DNA of 20,322 nucleotides from a virus: IMG/VR virus record IMGVR_UViG_3300047553_000127, positions 1 to 20,322 of that record; one strand, 5' to 3'. The notes beneath the pieces were generated by a model. The model was given only the letters and a program-made list of their open reading frames with translations. It had not been told where the DNA came from and made no database searches. The translations under genes and the position numbers were made by a program. Positions 1-8,384 of this stretch are shown here, piece by piece. Numbering within the stretch: the first letter of the stretch is position 1; every line of letters starts with the position of its first letter.

Positions 1-1078
1 CATTGGTACCATCCTCACGGAAGAATTCCAATGATAAGTTTTGGCGGATCCACAATTGTGTTCCAACTGCAAAGTTTCCAACTAAATAATCACCTGCCGG
101 TACCGCTGTGTTGATTACTACCGGAATTCCTAAAAATTGTGGCTGTAATCCCATGTACACCTGCTCTTGTAGGTATTCATTTGTTGTTGACTTCAATAAC
201 ACGATTTTGTGGAAATCTGTTGGATTCAACATAATGTAATCCGGTGTGTAGTTAACCAATGCTAATTGATTGATTGCAACTGTCAACACATCGAATTCGT
301 TTGCTGCTTCGATTGTATCAGCAAATGCACCTGCTGCGAAATCTGTTGATGCTGTGATGATACCTGTCAAGTTTGGTGCTGTACCATTACCTGACAACAA
401 TTGTGTATCTTCTACTGTCAAAAGTTTTTCCGGCGCGCGCGCTGCAAGGTATGATGTCAATTGTGCTGTATCAGCTAACATCTCCTCTGAAATACGGAAA
501 TATGTTCCGATCTTTTGAACATTTGCATCGTATGCTGTCAAATCAAAATCTGATTCGTTCAATGTTGCGCCTTGTGCTTTTGGTGCTGCACCATTGTCAT
601 ATGCTGATTCTTTCACATAACGAACAACCTCTGCATTTGTTGATCCTTGTGGCAACAATTGGCGAACGTGTACCGCACGCGTTGGATCGTACTTGATACC
701 CGGAACATATTGTGCCGGAATAACCTCACCTGTGAATGAATTCGCAACAGTCATATCTCCTGCTTTGATTTCAAACTTCGCTGAACGGCTACCACCTGAA
801 ATCAATGATTCCAATGCACCTTTTGAAATTCCTTCAACTAATGAATCTTTGAATGATTTTACTGTTGCACCTGTTGCTGTTTTCTTTGCTGCAATTTCTG
901 CTGCATCAATACGGCTGTGGATTTCAGTAAATTTCACCTCCAAATTCTTGATTTCGGACTTTAATAATTCATCCGCTTTTCCTGTTGCTGATGCAACCGC
1001 CTGACCTTCTGCTTTCGCAATACGGCTGTCAATGGCAGCATTTAACTGATCCAATTGACCTTTGATTTCTTCTGTCAT
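1..1078 (-). CDS. HK97-type major capsid protein (3' end missing)
   Basis: Reading from an ATG at 1078 gives 359 codons without a stop; the C-terminus lies beyond the left edge. Residues 1-85 are rich in Ala, Glu and Lys and look helical or coiled-coil, like the delta/scaffold region that HK97-type capsid precursors carry and the prohead protease removes. The rest matches the HK97 fold family: an N-arm with FTGEVIPAQYVPGI, a central part with FRISEEMLAD, a later LNPTDFHKIVLLK segment and a GIPVVINTAVPAGDYLVGNF stretch typical of the A-domain end. The gene begins 5 nt after the protease stop, the standard protease-capsid order. Family assignment is from memory of these motifs. Ala, Thr and Ser codons are mostly GCA, ACA and TCA. 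Confidence 0.93.
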   Translation of the reverse strand, partial: MTEEIKGQLDQLNAAIDSRIAKAEGQAVASATGKADELLKSEIKNLEVKFTEIHSRIDAAEIAAKKTATGATVKSFKDSLVEGISKGALESLISGGSRSAKFEIKAGDMTVANSFTGEVIPAQYVPGIKYDPTRAVHVRQLLPQGSTNAEVVRYVKESAYDNGAAPKAQGATLNESDFDLTAYDANVQKIGTYFRISEEMLADTAQLTSYLAARAPEKLLTVEDTQLLSGNGTAPNLTGIITASTDFAAGAFADTIEAANEFDVLTVAINQLALVNYTPDYIMLNPTDFHKIVLLKSTTNEYLQEQVYMGLQPQFLGIPVVINTAVPAGDYLVGNFAVGTQLWIRQNLSLEFFREDGTN

Positions 1079-1083
1079 CTCTG

Positions 1084-1767
1084 TTAAGATTTTAAATTTT
1101 GATTTAAATAATTAAATATTTCGGAAATATCAATCGATTTTGTTTCCTCCGGCAATGTGGCATCCTGTGCCGGCATTGTGGTTAAATCAACAAACATAGA
1201 TTTTAATTTCATCAACTCACTTTCAATCGCGTATCCTAATTCATCAGATACATTTTCTTTTTTGATCATTTTTGCCAAAATATCAAATCGCTTGGCAACC
1301 AATTCCTGATCAATTTCACCTTTGGCATCTGTGATCAATGCCATTGGATTTGCTGCTAATGTCACACATGAAATTTCGTATAATTTCACTTCCTTCAATT
1401 CACGAACACCATCAGAACGGAATGATTTTACTATTGGCATAATACCAACTGAATTTTCGGTGATCACACCGTTTTTCATCAAAAGTAATATATCTTCACC
1501 CATTCTTGTTTTGGGTATTTCAGCGACAAATGCAAGGCCAACCCCATCTTCGTACAATTCGCTGAATTTTCCCAAAGGCTGATCAATCCGGTGTTGGTTA
1601 CAGTAACGAACGCGTGATCCATTTTCTTTCAATGTTTTAGTGTATGCCCCCGGCAAAATAATATCATTGTCTGAATCAATGTTTCCAAACACGGATCCAT
1701 AACCTTTCACAATGCCATTTGCTTCATCAATATCATCAATGCCAATGGCTGTCTGTTTAAAAATCAT
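1084..1767 (-). CDS. HK97-family prohead protease (peptidase U35)
   Basis: The product is about 227 aa and is expected to cleave the scaffold part of the capsid protein inside the prohead. The family signatures are present: GIVKGYGSVFGNIDSDND followed by IILPGAY near residues 20-45, a YCNQHRID segment with the likely catalytic His near 60, ENSVGI with the likely catalytic Ser near 107, and YEISCVTLAANPMA, the EVSLVxxPANP-like block, near 135. Residues 170-227 form a charged C-terminal tail of unknown role. An in-frame ATG also exists at 1773, but the purine run AAAAAAGGA ends directly against it and lies 6 nt from the ATG at 1767, so the second start is preferred. A TAATTTTG box lies just upstream at 1785-1792, but no well-spaced TTG accompanies it. 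Confidence 0.9.
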   Translation of the reverse strand: MIFKQTAIGIDDIDEANGIVKGYGSVFGNIDSDNDIILPGAYTKTLKENGSRVRYCNQHRIDQPLGKFSELYEDGVGLAFVAEIPKTRMGEDILLLMKNGVITENSVGIMPIVKSFRSDGVRELKEVKLYEISCVTLAANPMALITDAKGEIDQELVAKRFDILAKMIKKENVSDELGYAIESELMKLKSMFVDLTTMPAQDATLPEETKSIDISEIFNYLNQNLKS

Positions 1768-1826
1768 GCTCATTCCTTTTTTGCCAAAATTATAAATTAT
1801 TCAAATCCAATTGACCTGATGAAAAA

Positions 1827-2039
1827 TTAATCTTCAACATATTGTAAATACCCACCATCCAACACATCAGTATCACTTTGAATCACAAATTCAATTTCAC
1901 GGCCATCAGCATTTTTAATAAACTCAATGATTTCTAACATTGTTAAATCATATGCCCAATTTTGCGGATTTTCTGCCTTTGGATGCAATTTCATATAATC
2001 TGAAACGATTGCATTAAATTCTGCTATTTGTTGAATCAT
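1827..2039 (-). CDS. small acidic protein of unknown function
   Basis: This is a 70-aa acidic protein with no recognised family. Its start overlaps the stop of the MuF-type head gene as ATGA (2036-2039), which suggests translational coupling. It lies between the head morphogenesis gene and the protease, so a head-assembly or accessory role is possible but only inferred from position. The sequence looks globular, with an amphipathic N-terminus (MIQQIAEFNAIVSDYMKL) and an acidic C-terminus ending GGYLQYVED. If the MuF fusion partner is a toxin-like enzyme, this gene is in the right place for an immunity protein, which is speculative. Confidence 0.7.
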   Translation of the reverse strand: MIQQIAEFNAIVSDYMKLHPKAENPQNWAYDLTMLEIIEFIKNADGREIEFVIQSDTDVLDGGYLQYVED

Positions 2040-3754
2040 TTTATTGTTGCGATTAGTTCATCTAATATTGTTATTGTTTCATCATATATGTTTGGAAATA
2101 ATTCCTTAAATATTGGATTACCTGCATATTTATTTTCAAAAATGTGTGCCATCCATTCCATTTTATTCCTGTTTGGTAATCTATAATATGATGTGTCATG
2201 CCCCCATCCAATTTTATTTTTTGTTAATGCCCCAAAAAAATCATTTACCGCTGCCCTGTATTCTAAATATTGATCATCAGATAAATCTGAAAATTTATTC
2301 CTGAATTCAATTGTATCAATCTTTTGCAATCTATAATGTGCCTGTGATAATTTTTTAAATCTTTCCTCACCTCGTAATCCAATACCAATAATTTTTTGTT
2401 GTTTTTTAAAATAAAAATCAATTATTGGATCTGAATATAAACCATTTAACCAACCATTTTGGAAATGAATTGCATGTCCAAATTCATGCGCTAAAATTGA
2501 TGGCATTGTTGATGAATCAAACCTTACCACATCAATTAACAATTCATTTGTACTTGGTTTATATGAACTACCTTTGGCTGATTTGAACATTTTAGGTTTG
2601 TTTTTTAATAATCCCAAAAATGAATCATCAACAACTGCATCTGCCGGCACAATATCACTCCAATTGTCCGGCCTCATTTTGTCAATCAACGATTGTTCAT
2701 TTACAACAGCAACTTCCGTTGCAATAACTGCGGCAACCTCCGGTGTAATAAATGCACTTGAAATTGCGCTTTCAACCTGTGCCTGTGCCATACCGAATCC
2801 AATGTCCGTAATTGCTTCGCCAATCGTTTGCGCGTTTGGCCTTGGAATTGGTGCAACTGAACAACGGCAATTAATCACATTGCCTGCGGATCCATTGGAA
2901 TCACCCGGATGCATTAATGATTCACCACCCACAATGAATGGTTTGGTAAACTGCACGGTTTGGCGATTGGCTGAATGATGCGCCGGCCTTTCACGGCCAT
3001 CAATTGCTGTGATCCACACCTTATTCATTTCCTGTGCCGGAAACAAATCTGATGCGCTTTGCATCGTTGCAAAATTGGCGGCATTTGTTGATTCTGTGCG
3101 CACCAATCTACGCGCCTGATAATCTGAATATTTATCGAATTGCGATCGCAATATGCGCGCCTTTTCCTTGTCACCTAATGACATGAATTGTGGATCACGC
3201 ATTGCCTGCTGTGTAATTTTGATCAATGTATCTTTGGCTGTTCCTGCAACCAATGTAACGCGTTGCGCACCAACCTGTTCACCAATGTATGCGAATTTCG
3301 CCTGCCAAATGGATTGATACCCATTGATGTCTGTGGCTTTTGCTAATGCTTTTTTCCAATGCTTGGCATACCAATTTGCAAATCGTAATCCGATTTTTTC
3401 GTACATATTTATGTACATATTTTGCAAATCGTTGTTTTGGAAATAGGCTGATAAATCCGCCTGATTCAAATTACCGGTTAAAATGAATTGTGCCGATGCC
3501 TTGTTGTATTGGCTTGAATAGTAATCGCGGAAATCCTTAATTGATTCGCGTTCTGCGCGTTTTAATTCTGCTTCGAATAATGTTCCCCAATTTTCCGAAA
3601 CCGATTTGATTTCCTTTTCCTGCTCATACAAAGAATTACAAACAGCCATGCGCTGTTCCATTGATCTAAAATCATTTACGACATTTAAATCAACAATACA
3701 ACGATCAACAAAATCCGCCCGGCTTTCGCCTGTTCTTGGTTTAGGTAACGGCAT
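2036..3754 (-). CDS. MuF-type head morphogenesis protein fused to an HEFGH metallopeptidase-like domain
   Basis: The product is 572 aa. Residues 1-45 form a short Cys-containing N-terminal module. The MuF-like (phage head morphogenesis) domain covers about 150-305, with RLVRTESTNAANFATMQ, ITAIDGRERPAHH and the conserved end GNVINCRCSVAPIPR. Residues 305-395 are a linker. After it comes a domain with ILAHEFGHAIH at 420-430, an HExxH zinc-binding motif (H423, E424, H427), and EWMAHIF at 533-539, which resembles the ExxAxxF third-ligand helix of gluzincin peptidases. MuF proteins are minor head proteins found next to the portal. Fusions of MuF to enzymatic effector domains are known in phages, and some are thought to be injected with DNA. 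The start at 3754 follows AAGGAAATTA and overlaps the portal gene by 14 nt. Confidence 0.88.
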   Translation of the reverse strand: MPLPKPRTGESRADFVDRCIVDLNVVNDFRSMEQRMAVCNSLYEQEKEIKSVSENWGTLFEAELKRAERESIKDFRDYYSSQYNKASAQFILTGNLNQADLSAYFQNNDLQNMYINMYEKIGLRFANWYAKHWKKALAKATDINGYQSIWQAKFAYIGEQVGAQRVTLVAGTAKDTLIKITQQAMRDPQFMSLGDKEKARILRSQFDKYSDYQARRLVRTESTNAANFATMQSASDLFPAQEMNKVWITAIDGRERPAHHSANRQTVQFTKPFIVGGESLMHPGDSNGSAGNVINCRCSVAPIPRPNAQTIGEAITDIGFGMAQAQVESAISSAFITPEVAAVIATEVAVVNEQSLIDKMRPDNWSDIVPADAVVDDSFLGLLKNKPKMFKSAKGSSYKPSTNELLIDVVRFDSSTMPSILAHEFGHAIHFQNGWLNGLYSDPIIDFYFKKQQKIIGIGLRGEERFKKLSQAHYRLQKIDTIEFRNKFSDLSDDQYLEYRAAVNDFFGALTKNKIGWGHDTSYYRLPNRNKMEWMAHIFENKYAGNPIFKELFPNIYDETITILDELIATIK

Positions 3755-5462
3755 TAATTTCCTTCATTTTTGCAATCGCCCAATCAACACCTTCCGTTCC
3801 ACCCCATAAATTCCATGCAACATATCCTGCATCTTTCCATGGTGTGTCCTTATATTCATCTGCAACCTTGGCATTTTCACGATGGCGATTAAATTGAGCC
3901 ATTCTGCTAACTATGTCACGGCTGATCGCATCACGATCTGCCAATTGTCTTGCTCTTGTCCAACCTATTTCCGTTCCTCCACGGATTTCATCAGGATATT
4001 TTTCCTTCCAATCCAACATTTTTTGTGCATTGTCTGATGCTTTTTGGGGGTAATCATCATACATTTCATTTGATGCTGCCTTGAATGAATAATCAATATC
4101 CAATGCCTTTGGTGCCTCCAATGCATCAATTGTCACATTTTGTGGCATCAGGTTTGATGGAATGTAATAATCATCCATAAATGGATTCTGATCATCTTTT
4201 CCATAATTCATGGCTTCGCGCTTTTCGTTTGGTGTTATCCACCATGCAGCAGCCATTTGTGTCACCAATTTGTCAACTTCTTCCTGTAATTCGCTGATGG
4301 CTGTAAAATCAAAATCGAAATACAAATCTGCACCATATTGTGGCACCAACCACCGATTCAATTCATCACGAATTTTGATCAATTCAGGGATTACCGCATT
4401 TTGATATAATGCCTTTTTTGCTTCCTTTTGATTGTTGTATGTGGATGCATCTGTGTTGTTCAATAACTGCACCGGAATGTTGTAAATATTACATAAATCC
4501 TTCACGGTGCCATTGTATTGCTCAATCAATGATAAATCCGATGCTGTTAAACCAAAATTCACCCATGATAAATCCTTTGGTGTGATGATGATGTCACCGG
4601 CATTTCCTGCGCCCTGATATGTTTTACGGAATTTATCCTTTAATGCCTGCGCTTGTGTTTCGTTGATAGTTCCATCTTTGGAAACCAACATACCGCGTGA
4701 TGTTTGATTTTGTAGGTATTTTAAACCTGTTGTCACCGCTTCATTGTTTGACATCATAACGCGTAAACCTGCGCGCAATGGTGATTGACCATATAGGTTT
4801 GATCCTGCGCTGTTGTAATCAGGATTAAAATCCTTGATGTGGCACATGTTTTCCGGTGCAATGTAATATTCGCTGTTATAAATGATTTTGTATGCCTGTA
4901 CCGGATCCATAAGGCCACCGGAAACGATTTCAACCAATTGTGATGGCATCACATACAATTGTTGAAATTTACCTTGATTTGGGCCGGTTTCAGGTGATAT
5001 TCCGTAAATGTATCTGTTGCCTGTTAATTTACCGAATGCGATTACTTCCTGTAACCATGTGCTGAATGATTGTTCCGGATTTGGCCGTTTTAATACCTGT
5101 TCCAATTCAGAATCAGATACCAATTCCATTGCCGATTTCCGCAATAAATTGGCGCGATAAATTGCTGATCCATCCAAATGACCTGATGTCATTGATTTGT
5201 ATTGTTTCATCTTTGAATCAGATTTAATCTGATAAATCTGAAATGGAACTGTTGTGGCCGCTTTTGTGATCAAATTAATGATCGAATAAATCGTTGCATT
5301 GCGCTGATAACCTTCACGGATGTATGTTTCATCATTATCATCCTGCATGATCACGGATGTTCCCAACCATGTATATAATAATTTATTGTATTGTGGATCC
5401 GTTCCCGATGTGCTTAATGCTTTGATGATTCCGGCTTTGACCTGATCAATAATTGATGCCAT
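3741..5462 (-). CDS. phage portal protein with extra C-terminal domain
   Basis: This 573-aa protein forms the dodecameric DNA channel at the head vertex. Residues 30-450 match HK97-type portals: a YSIINLITKAATTVPFQIY segment near 59-77, the wing region with LMDPVQAYKIIYN near 184-196, QSPLRAGLRVMMSNNEA near 226-242, and the clip/stem-associated region around 310-345 followed by LYQNAVIPELIKIRDELNRW. Residues 466-573 are not part of a standard portal; they contain GWTRARQLADRDAISRDIV, MAQFNRHREN and AGYVAWNLWGGTEGVDWA. A similar block occurs as a C-terminal piece of other phage head proteins (from memory). The ATG lies on the junction of a 12-bp tandem repeat. A TATTTTTG box sits at 5486-5493, in the spacer after the terminase. 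Confidence 0.93.
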   Translation of the reverse strand: MASIIDQVKAGIIKALSTSGTDPQYNKLLYTWLGTSVIMQDDNDETYIREGYQRNATIYSIINLITKAATTVPFQIYQIKSDSKMKQYKSMTSGHLDGSAIYRANLLRKSAMELVSDSELEQVLKRPNPEQSFSTWLQEVIAFGKLTGNRYIYGISPETGPNQGKFQQLYVMPSQLVEIVSGGLMDPVQAYKIIYNSEYYIAPENMCHIKDFNPDYNSAGSNLYGQSPLRAGLRVMMSNNEAVTTGLKYLQNQTSRGMLVSKDGTINETQAQALKDKFRKTYQGAGNAGDIIITPKDLSWVNFGLTASDLSLIEQYNGTVKDLCNIYNIPVQLLNNTDASTYNNQKEAKKALYQNAVIPELIKIRDELNRWLVPQYGADLYFDFDFTAISELQEEVDKLVTQMAAAWWITPNEKREAMNYGKDDQNPFMDDYYIPSNLMPQNVTIDALEAPKALDIDYSFKAASNEMYDDYPQKASDNAQKMLDWKEKYPDEIRGGTEIGWTRARQLADRDAISRDIVSRMAQFNRHRENAKVADEYKDTPWKDAGYVAWNLWGGTEGVDWAIAKMKEINAVT

Positions 5463-5472
5463 AATTGATGCC
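5449..5472. repeat. 12-bp tandem duplication at the portal start codon
   Basis: ATAATTGATGCC occurs twice in exact tandem on the plus strand (5449-5460 and 5461-5472). On the coding strand the units read GGCATCAATTAT, and the ATG of the portal gene is formed across the junction of the two copies (AT from one, G from the next). With one copy the ATG would be lost. Confidence 0.85.
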
Positions 5473-5498
5473 TATTAATTTTTTCCAAAAATAACGAA

Positions 5499-6683
5499 TT
5501 AAACAACAAAGAAATCAACGCGATTTTTGTATTTTGAATAAACACCATACCTTATCGCATCCATTAGGTGATTCCATTTGTCAATTGGTTTGTTGATGAT
5601 TGTTTCATCCTTTAATTGTTCCCAAAAATAGCTGTTGTATTCCTTTTGCAAATTCTTGGATTCATTGGAAACAAACACATCATGTTCTTTTATTAAACTG
5701 ATTCCGGCCTTAATTGATCCTTCACCTTTAATTGCCGGTTTGGCCCAAATATCCATTTGGCGCAATTCTTCTATTGATTTTGGCTCTGCTGCATCGCAAT
5801 AAATGATTTGTTCATTCAATCCGCGTTCCTTTAAGAAATCCGCAATGTCGCGATTTGTCATGCCTTTCTGATAACATATTTCATGAATGTACAATTTATC
5901 ATTCACCTTGGCGATTTCCACAATGGCTGTCGGATCCTGCGAATAACCAAAATCAAGGCCATAAAACACATCATCGAATGGCGGAAATTCTGCGCGATCA
6001 ATAAATGTCCAATTCTGAAAAATCTGCCTGTGGCTAAATACCGCGCGTTTACCTTCACCATAAATTCGCCAATAATCCGGATCCCTTGCGCGCAATCTTT
6101 CAATTTCATCTACCAATTCCTTTGGCAAAAATTTGTTATCCTGATATGTGGTGATCCATGTATCGCAATCATCGCGCATGATTACTTCATCGTAAATCCA
6201 ATGCACCGGATCTGATGGATTAAAATCACAAATCATTTCATCTGTTGTTCGCATTAACAACTGTCTGAAATCCTCGAAATCCAATTCGTTTACCTCATTA
6301 CAATAACAAATATTTCGTTTCCGACCGCGAATCTTTTGTGGCTCATCAACAGAAAGGAATTCGATCACATGATTTCCAAATGTATATGTGTTTTCTGATT
6401 TGTTGTGTTGACCAATAAACAGGATGCCTAAATTGTCCAATATTTCAAACAGATCGCGTTGCACGGATCCCTTTAATGATGGCAATGTTTTCCTGACAAT
6501 TGAAATGGTTAATGGCTTGGATGATGATGTCATCCGATAAATCAGGTATTGGCAAATCGCATAAGTTTTACCCGATCGCGTTCCACCTTGGTGTACCTTA
6601 ATCCGCTTTTTGCTGTTTAATGTTTGAAAAAACTGAACATTGCATTTCTGTCCTATTCGCTTTCTGTTGTCGATGGTGTCCAT
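5499..6683 (-). CDS. terL: terminase large subunit (TerL)
   Basis: This 394-aa protein is the ATP-driven motor and nuclease that packages the genome. The ATPase half has a Walker A motif GGTRSGKT at residues 33-40, a Walker B-like ICYCNE with E130, and the MICDFNPSD coupling region near 150. The nuclease half has the three acidic positions expected of the RNase H-like fold: D244 in YGLDFGYSQDPTA, D297 in IIYCDAAEPKSIEEL and D375 in NHLMDAIRYG. This is the PBSX-like terminase type (Terminase_3/6 class). The start overlaps the small-subunit gene by 31 nt; the next Met is residue 51, after Walker A, so the first Met is used. A 36-nt spacer precedes the portal gene. Confidence 0.95.
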   Translation of the reverse strand: MDTIDNRKRIGQKCNVQFFQTLNSKKRIKVHQGGTRSGKTYAICQYLIYRMTSSSKPLTISIVRKTLPSLKGSVQRDLFEILDNLGILFIGQHNKSENTYTFGNHVIEFLSVDEPQKIRGRKRNICYCNEVNELDFEDFRQLLMRTTDEMICDFNPSDPVHWIYDEVIMRDDCDTWITTYQDNKFLPKELVDEIERLRARDPDYWRIYGEGKRAVFSHRQIFQNWTFIDRAEFPPFDDVFYGLDFGYSQDPTAIVEIAKVNDKLYIHEICYQKGMTNRDIADFLKERGLNEQIIYCDAAEPKSIEELRQMDIWAKPAIKGEGSIKAGISLIKEHDVFVSNESKNLQKEYNSYFWEQLKDETIINKPIDKWNHLMDAIRYGVYSKYKNRVDFFVV

Positions 6684-7015
6684 TCAATAACGGCTGATTC
6701 AATGCCTGTTTCGTGTTTGATTTCCGTTCTTTCAATGTAATCGCGTTTTTTACCTTTGGTTTTCAGGTAAAAAATTGTGGCCGTTGTATTGCCTTCTTTT
6801 ATCTGCTTGTGCAATTGTGATTCGGCAAAATCAAGCACCATGTCCTGCAATTCATCAACGGCTTTTTTATATTCCGGATCTGTGTGCATCCATTGATAAT
6901 GCACAATGCGCGTAATGCCAACCATCTTTGCGGCTGTTGTTACGATCCCCAATGATTTTTCCAATGCTTCCAACATTGCTTTTTTATTCTGCCTTGTTGT
7001 CGATGCCTTTCTCAT
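6653..7015 (-). CDS. terS: terminase small subunit (TerS)
   Basis: The product is 120 aa and recognises phage DNA for packaging. Residues 10-45 contain a helix-turn-helix-like segment (ALEKSLGIVTTAAKMVGIT), residues 50-85 a helical oligomerisation region, and FYLKTKGKKRDYIER is the block common to many TerS proteins just before the C-terminal tail. The reading frame has an ATG at 7030, but the ATG at 7015 makes an ATGA overlap with the stop of the upstream ParB-like gene (7012-7015), the junction used repeatedly in this genome, so the shorter form is preferred. It lies directly before TerL, with a 31-nt overlap. Confidence 0.88.
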   Translation of the reverse strand: MRKASTTRQNKKAMLEALEKSLGIVTTAAKMVGITRIVHYQWMHTDPEYKKAVDELQDMVLDFAESQLHKQIKEGNTTATIFYLKTKGKKRDYIERTEIKHETGIESAVIEWTPSTTESE

Positions 7016-7515
7016 TTCTTTAAATAGCAATTAAAACCTAATTCAACCATTTTGTTGTAAATCGCTTGCCTTGAATCCTCATCATCGCATTTCACCTCAA
7101 TGATATATGATTCATTTTTGACCTGCTCATACTGATCATTTGTTTCCGGATCAAATATTGGCACATCCAATCCCCATTCAACCAATTGATTTGGATCCCA
7201 TTCATTTGCTAATGCATCCCAATCCCATTCACCAAATCCAACATTGTCTGTGATGATGAATCGTTTCTGCTGTTCTGCTGTCAATGCGGATGCCTTGATG
7301 ATTGGCACATGTGTCAACCCGGCTTCCTTGCATGCTCTTAATCTCATGTTTCCACCTAATACAACCATATTATCATCAACGACAATTGGCCGTAATTGTA
7401 GCATTTCAGGGAATTCCTGAATGGATTTAACCAATCGTTTAAATTTATCATCCTTGATGATCCGCGGATTATTAGGATGTGGAATGATTAATTTAATGTT
7501 TACCGATTCGATCAT
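7012..7515 (-). CDS. ParB/sulfiredoxin-like nuclease-domain protein
   Basis: This 167-aa protein has the N-terminal ParB-like fold: LIIPHPNNPRIIKDDKFKRL, IQEFPEMLQLRPIVVDD and the box VVLGGNMRLRACKEAG near residues 51-66, corresponding to the GxxR ParB motif. Residues 75-130 hold ITDNVGFGEWDWDALANEW, seen in phage ParB-like proteins that often carry or adjoin an adenine methylase. No methylase domain is present; the last 40 residues (VKCDDEDSRQAIYNKMVELG) are an unassigned C-terminal piece. Its position just before TerS suggests a packaging or DNA-modification adaptor role. A good Shine-Dalgarno site (GGAAGG, plus 7525-7530) lies 9 nt before the ATG. The 96 nt upstream contain no convincing gene. 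Confidence 0.87.
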   Translation of the reverse strand: MIESVNIKLIIPHPNNPRIIKDDKFKRLVKSIQEFPEMLQLRPIVVDDNMVVLGGNMRLRACKEAGLTHVPIIKASALTAEQQKRFIITDNVGFGEWDWDALANEWDPNQLVEWGLDVPIFDPETNDQYEQVKNESYIIEVKCDDEDSRQAIYNKMVELGFNCYLKK

Positions 7516-7611
7516 TTTTCTTTTCCTTCCAAATTAAATATGTCATGTACTAAATGAACATGATTTCGATTGATCCAACAATCATTGCCTGAAATACTAA
7601 ATCATCCATAA

Positions 7612-7755
7612 TTAATCGTTTATGCCGATTACCAATTCAAATACTATCCAACTAAAAACAACCACATCATTTCGGCGCTTCTTTGGCAAATTGATACGAA
7701 TTGATGGTAATATTTCAACCGTGTGCTGTGTTTTCTTAAATCCAATGTATATCAT
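7612..7755 (-). CDS. small hypothetical protein, 47 aa
   Basis: This short gene starts with an ATG overlapping the stop of the DUF3310 gene as ATGA (7752-7755). It encodes 47 residues beginning MIYIGFKKTQHTVEILP, with a basic stretch NLPKKRRND near 23-30 and a hydrophobic C-terminal segment VVVFSWIVFELVIGI near 31-45. The arrangement, positive residues followed by one hydrophobic stretch, fits a small membrane-associated protein. No function is recognised. The coupling and the otherwise unexplained gap support it as real. Confidence 0.6.
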   Translation of the reverse strand: MIYIGFKKTQHTVEILPSIRINLPKKRRNDVVVFSWIVFELVIGIND

Positions 7756-7970
7756 GATAAATTATTTATTTCCCTACGAAGGTAATAAATAGCTTTTTCC
7801 AAATCCTGTTGCGCCGATCCTTTTTTCCCGGCGCGCAAAATATACTTGATTGAATTGCCTAAATTGAAATTTAGATTGAATTTCTCAATCACATCAATTG
7901 GCTGTAATCCTGATTCTGTTTGGTAATGTGGCGGATTGTTAACCATGTCCGCATCCGGATTGTGTTTCAT
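7752..7970 (-). CDS. DUF3310 family protein (phage nucleotide kinase-like)
   Basis: The product is about 72 aa. The DUF3310 pattern covers almost the whole length: NPPHYQTESGLQPIDVIEKF, then FNLGNSIKYILRAGKKG and LEKAIYYLRREI. These small phage proteins are sometimes annotated as nucleotide kinases, but the biochemical role is unproven. The frame is also open from a TTG at 7991; the ATG at 7970 is preferred because it is a standard start and the conserved region begins after it. It is followed by a 47-aa gene with an ATGA overlap. Confidence 0.85.
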   Translation of the reverse strand: MKHNPDADMVNNPPHYQTESGLQPIDVIEKFNLNFNLGNSIKYILRAGKKGSAQQDLEKAIYYLRREINNLS

Positions 7971-7997
7971 ATTATTGATTAGTTTTTGCAAAGTTAG

Positions 7998-8384
7998 TTA
8001 TTTGGCCCATAACTCTGACATAGGCTTTTCCCATAAATCAATTCCGTATGATTGCAACAGGATGTTGATCTGTGTGTTCAATCCTTGTTTCTTTACAACA
8101 TCTAATTCATCCATGGCCATTCCCAAAATAAAAAACGATTCCATGGCATCTGTGGCATTGATAAATGTGTCAATCACATCACCGGCATCCCTGTGATCCT
8201 CCAAATCCTTTGGGAATAATACGGCCATTGCCTTTTCAAGTTCGCGCAACAAATCCTGTGATCGCATTTTAACGGCCTGTTTATTTGCCGGATGTCCGCG
8301 CCATTCGCCATCAATAAAATTGATTAGGTTTTGGCACAATGCGAAATATGTCAATAATTTAATTTTATCTGTTTTACTTTTCAT
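7998..8384 (-). CDS. hypothetical helical protein, 128 aa
   Basis: No family is recognised. The protein appears mainly helical: KIKLLTYFALCQNLINFIDG, QDLLRELEKAMAVLF, and a middle part rich in Asp and Met (DVIDTFINATDAMESFFILGMAMDE). The arrangement recalls small all-alpha phage proteins, but no MazG-type motif can be pinned down. The start lies 1 nt after the preceding stop, and the DUF3310 gene follows, so it belongs to the same transcription unit of small phage proteins. Confidence 0.8.
   Translation of the reverse strand: MKSKTDKIKLLTYFALCQNLINFIDGEWRGHPANKQAVKMRSQDLLRELEKAMAVLFPKDLEDHRDAGDVIDTFINATDAMESFFILGMAMDELDVVKKQGLNTQINILLQSYGIDLWEKPMSELWAK

Noticed and set aside
7550-7609. A 19-aa hydrophobic frame between the 47-aa gene and the ParB-like gene
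   Set aside because: Too short, no coupling to neighbours and no clear ribosome binding site; it may be chance.
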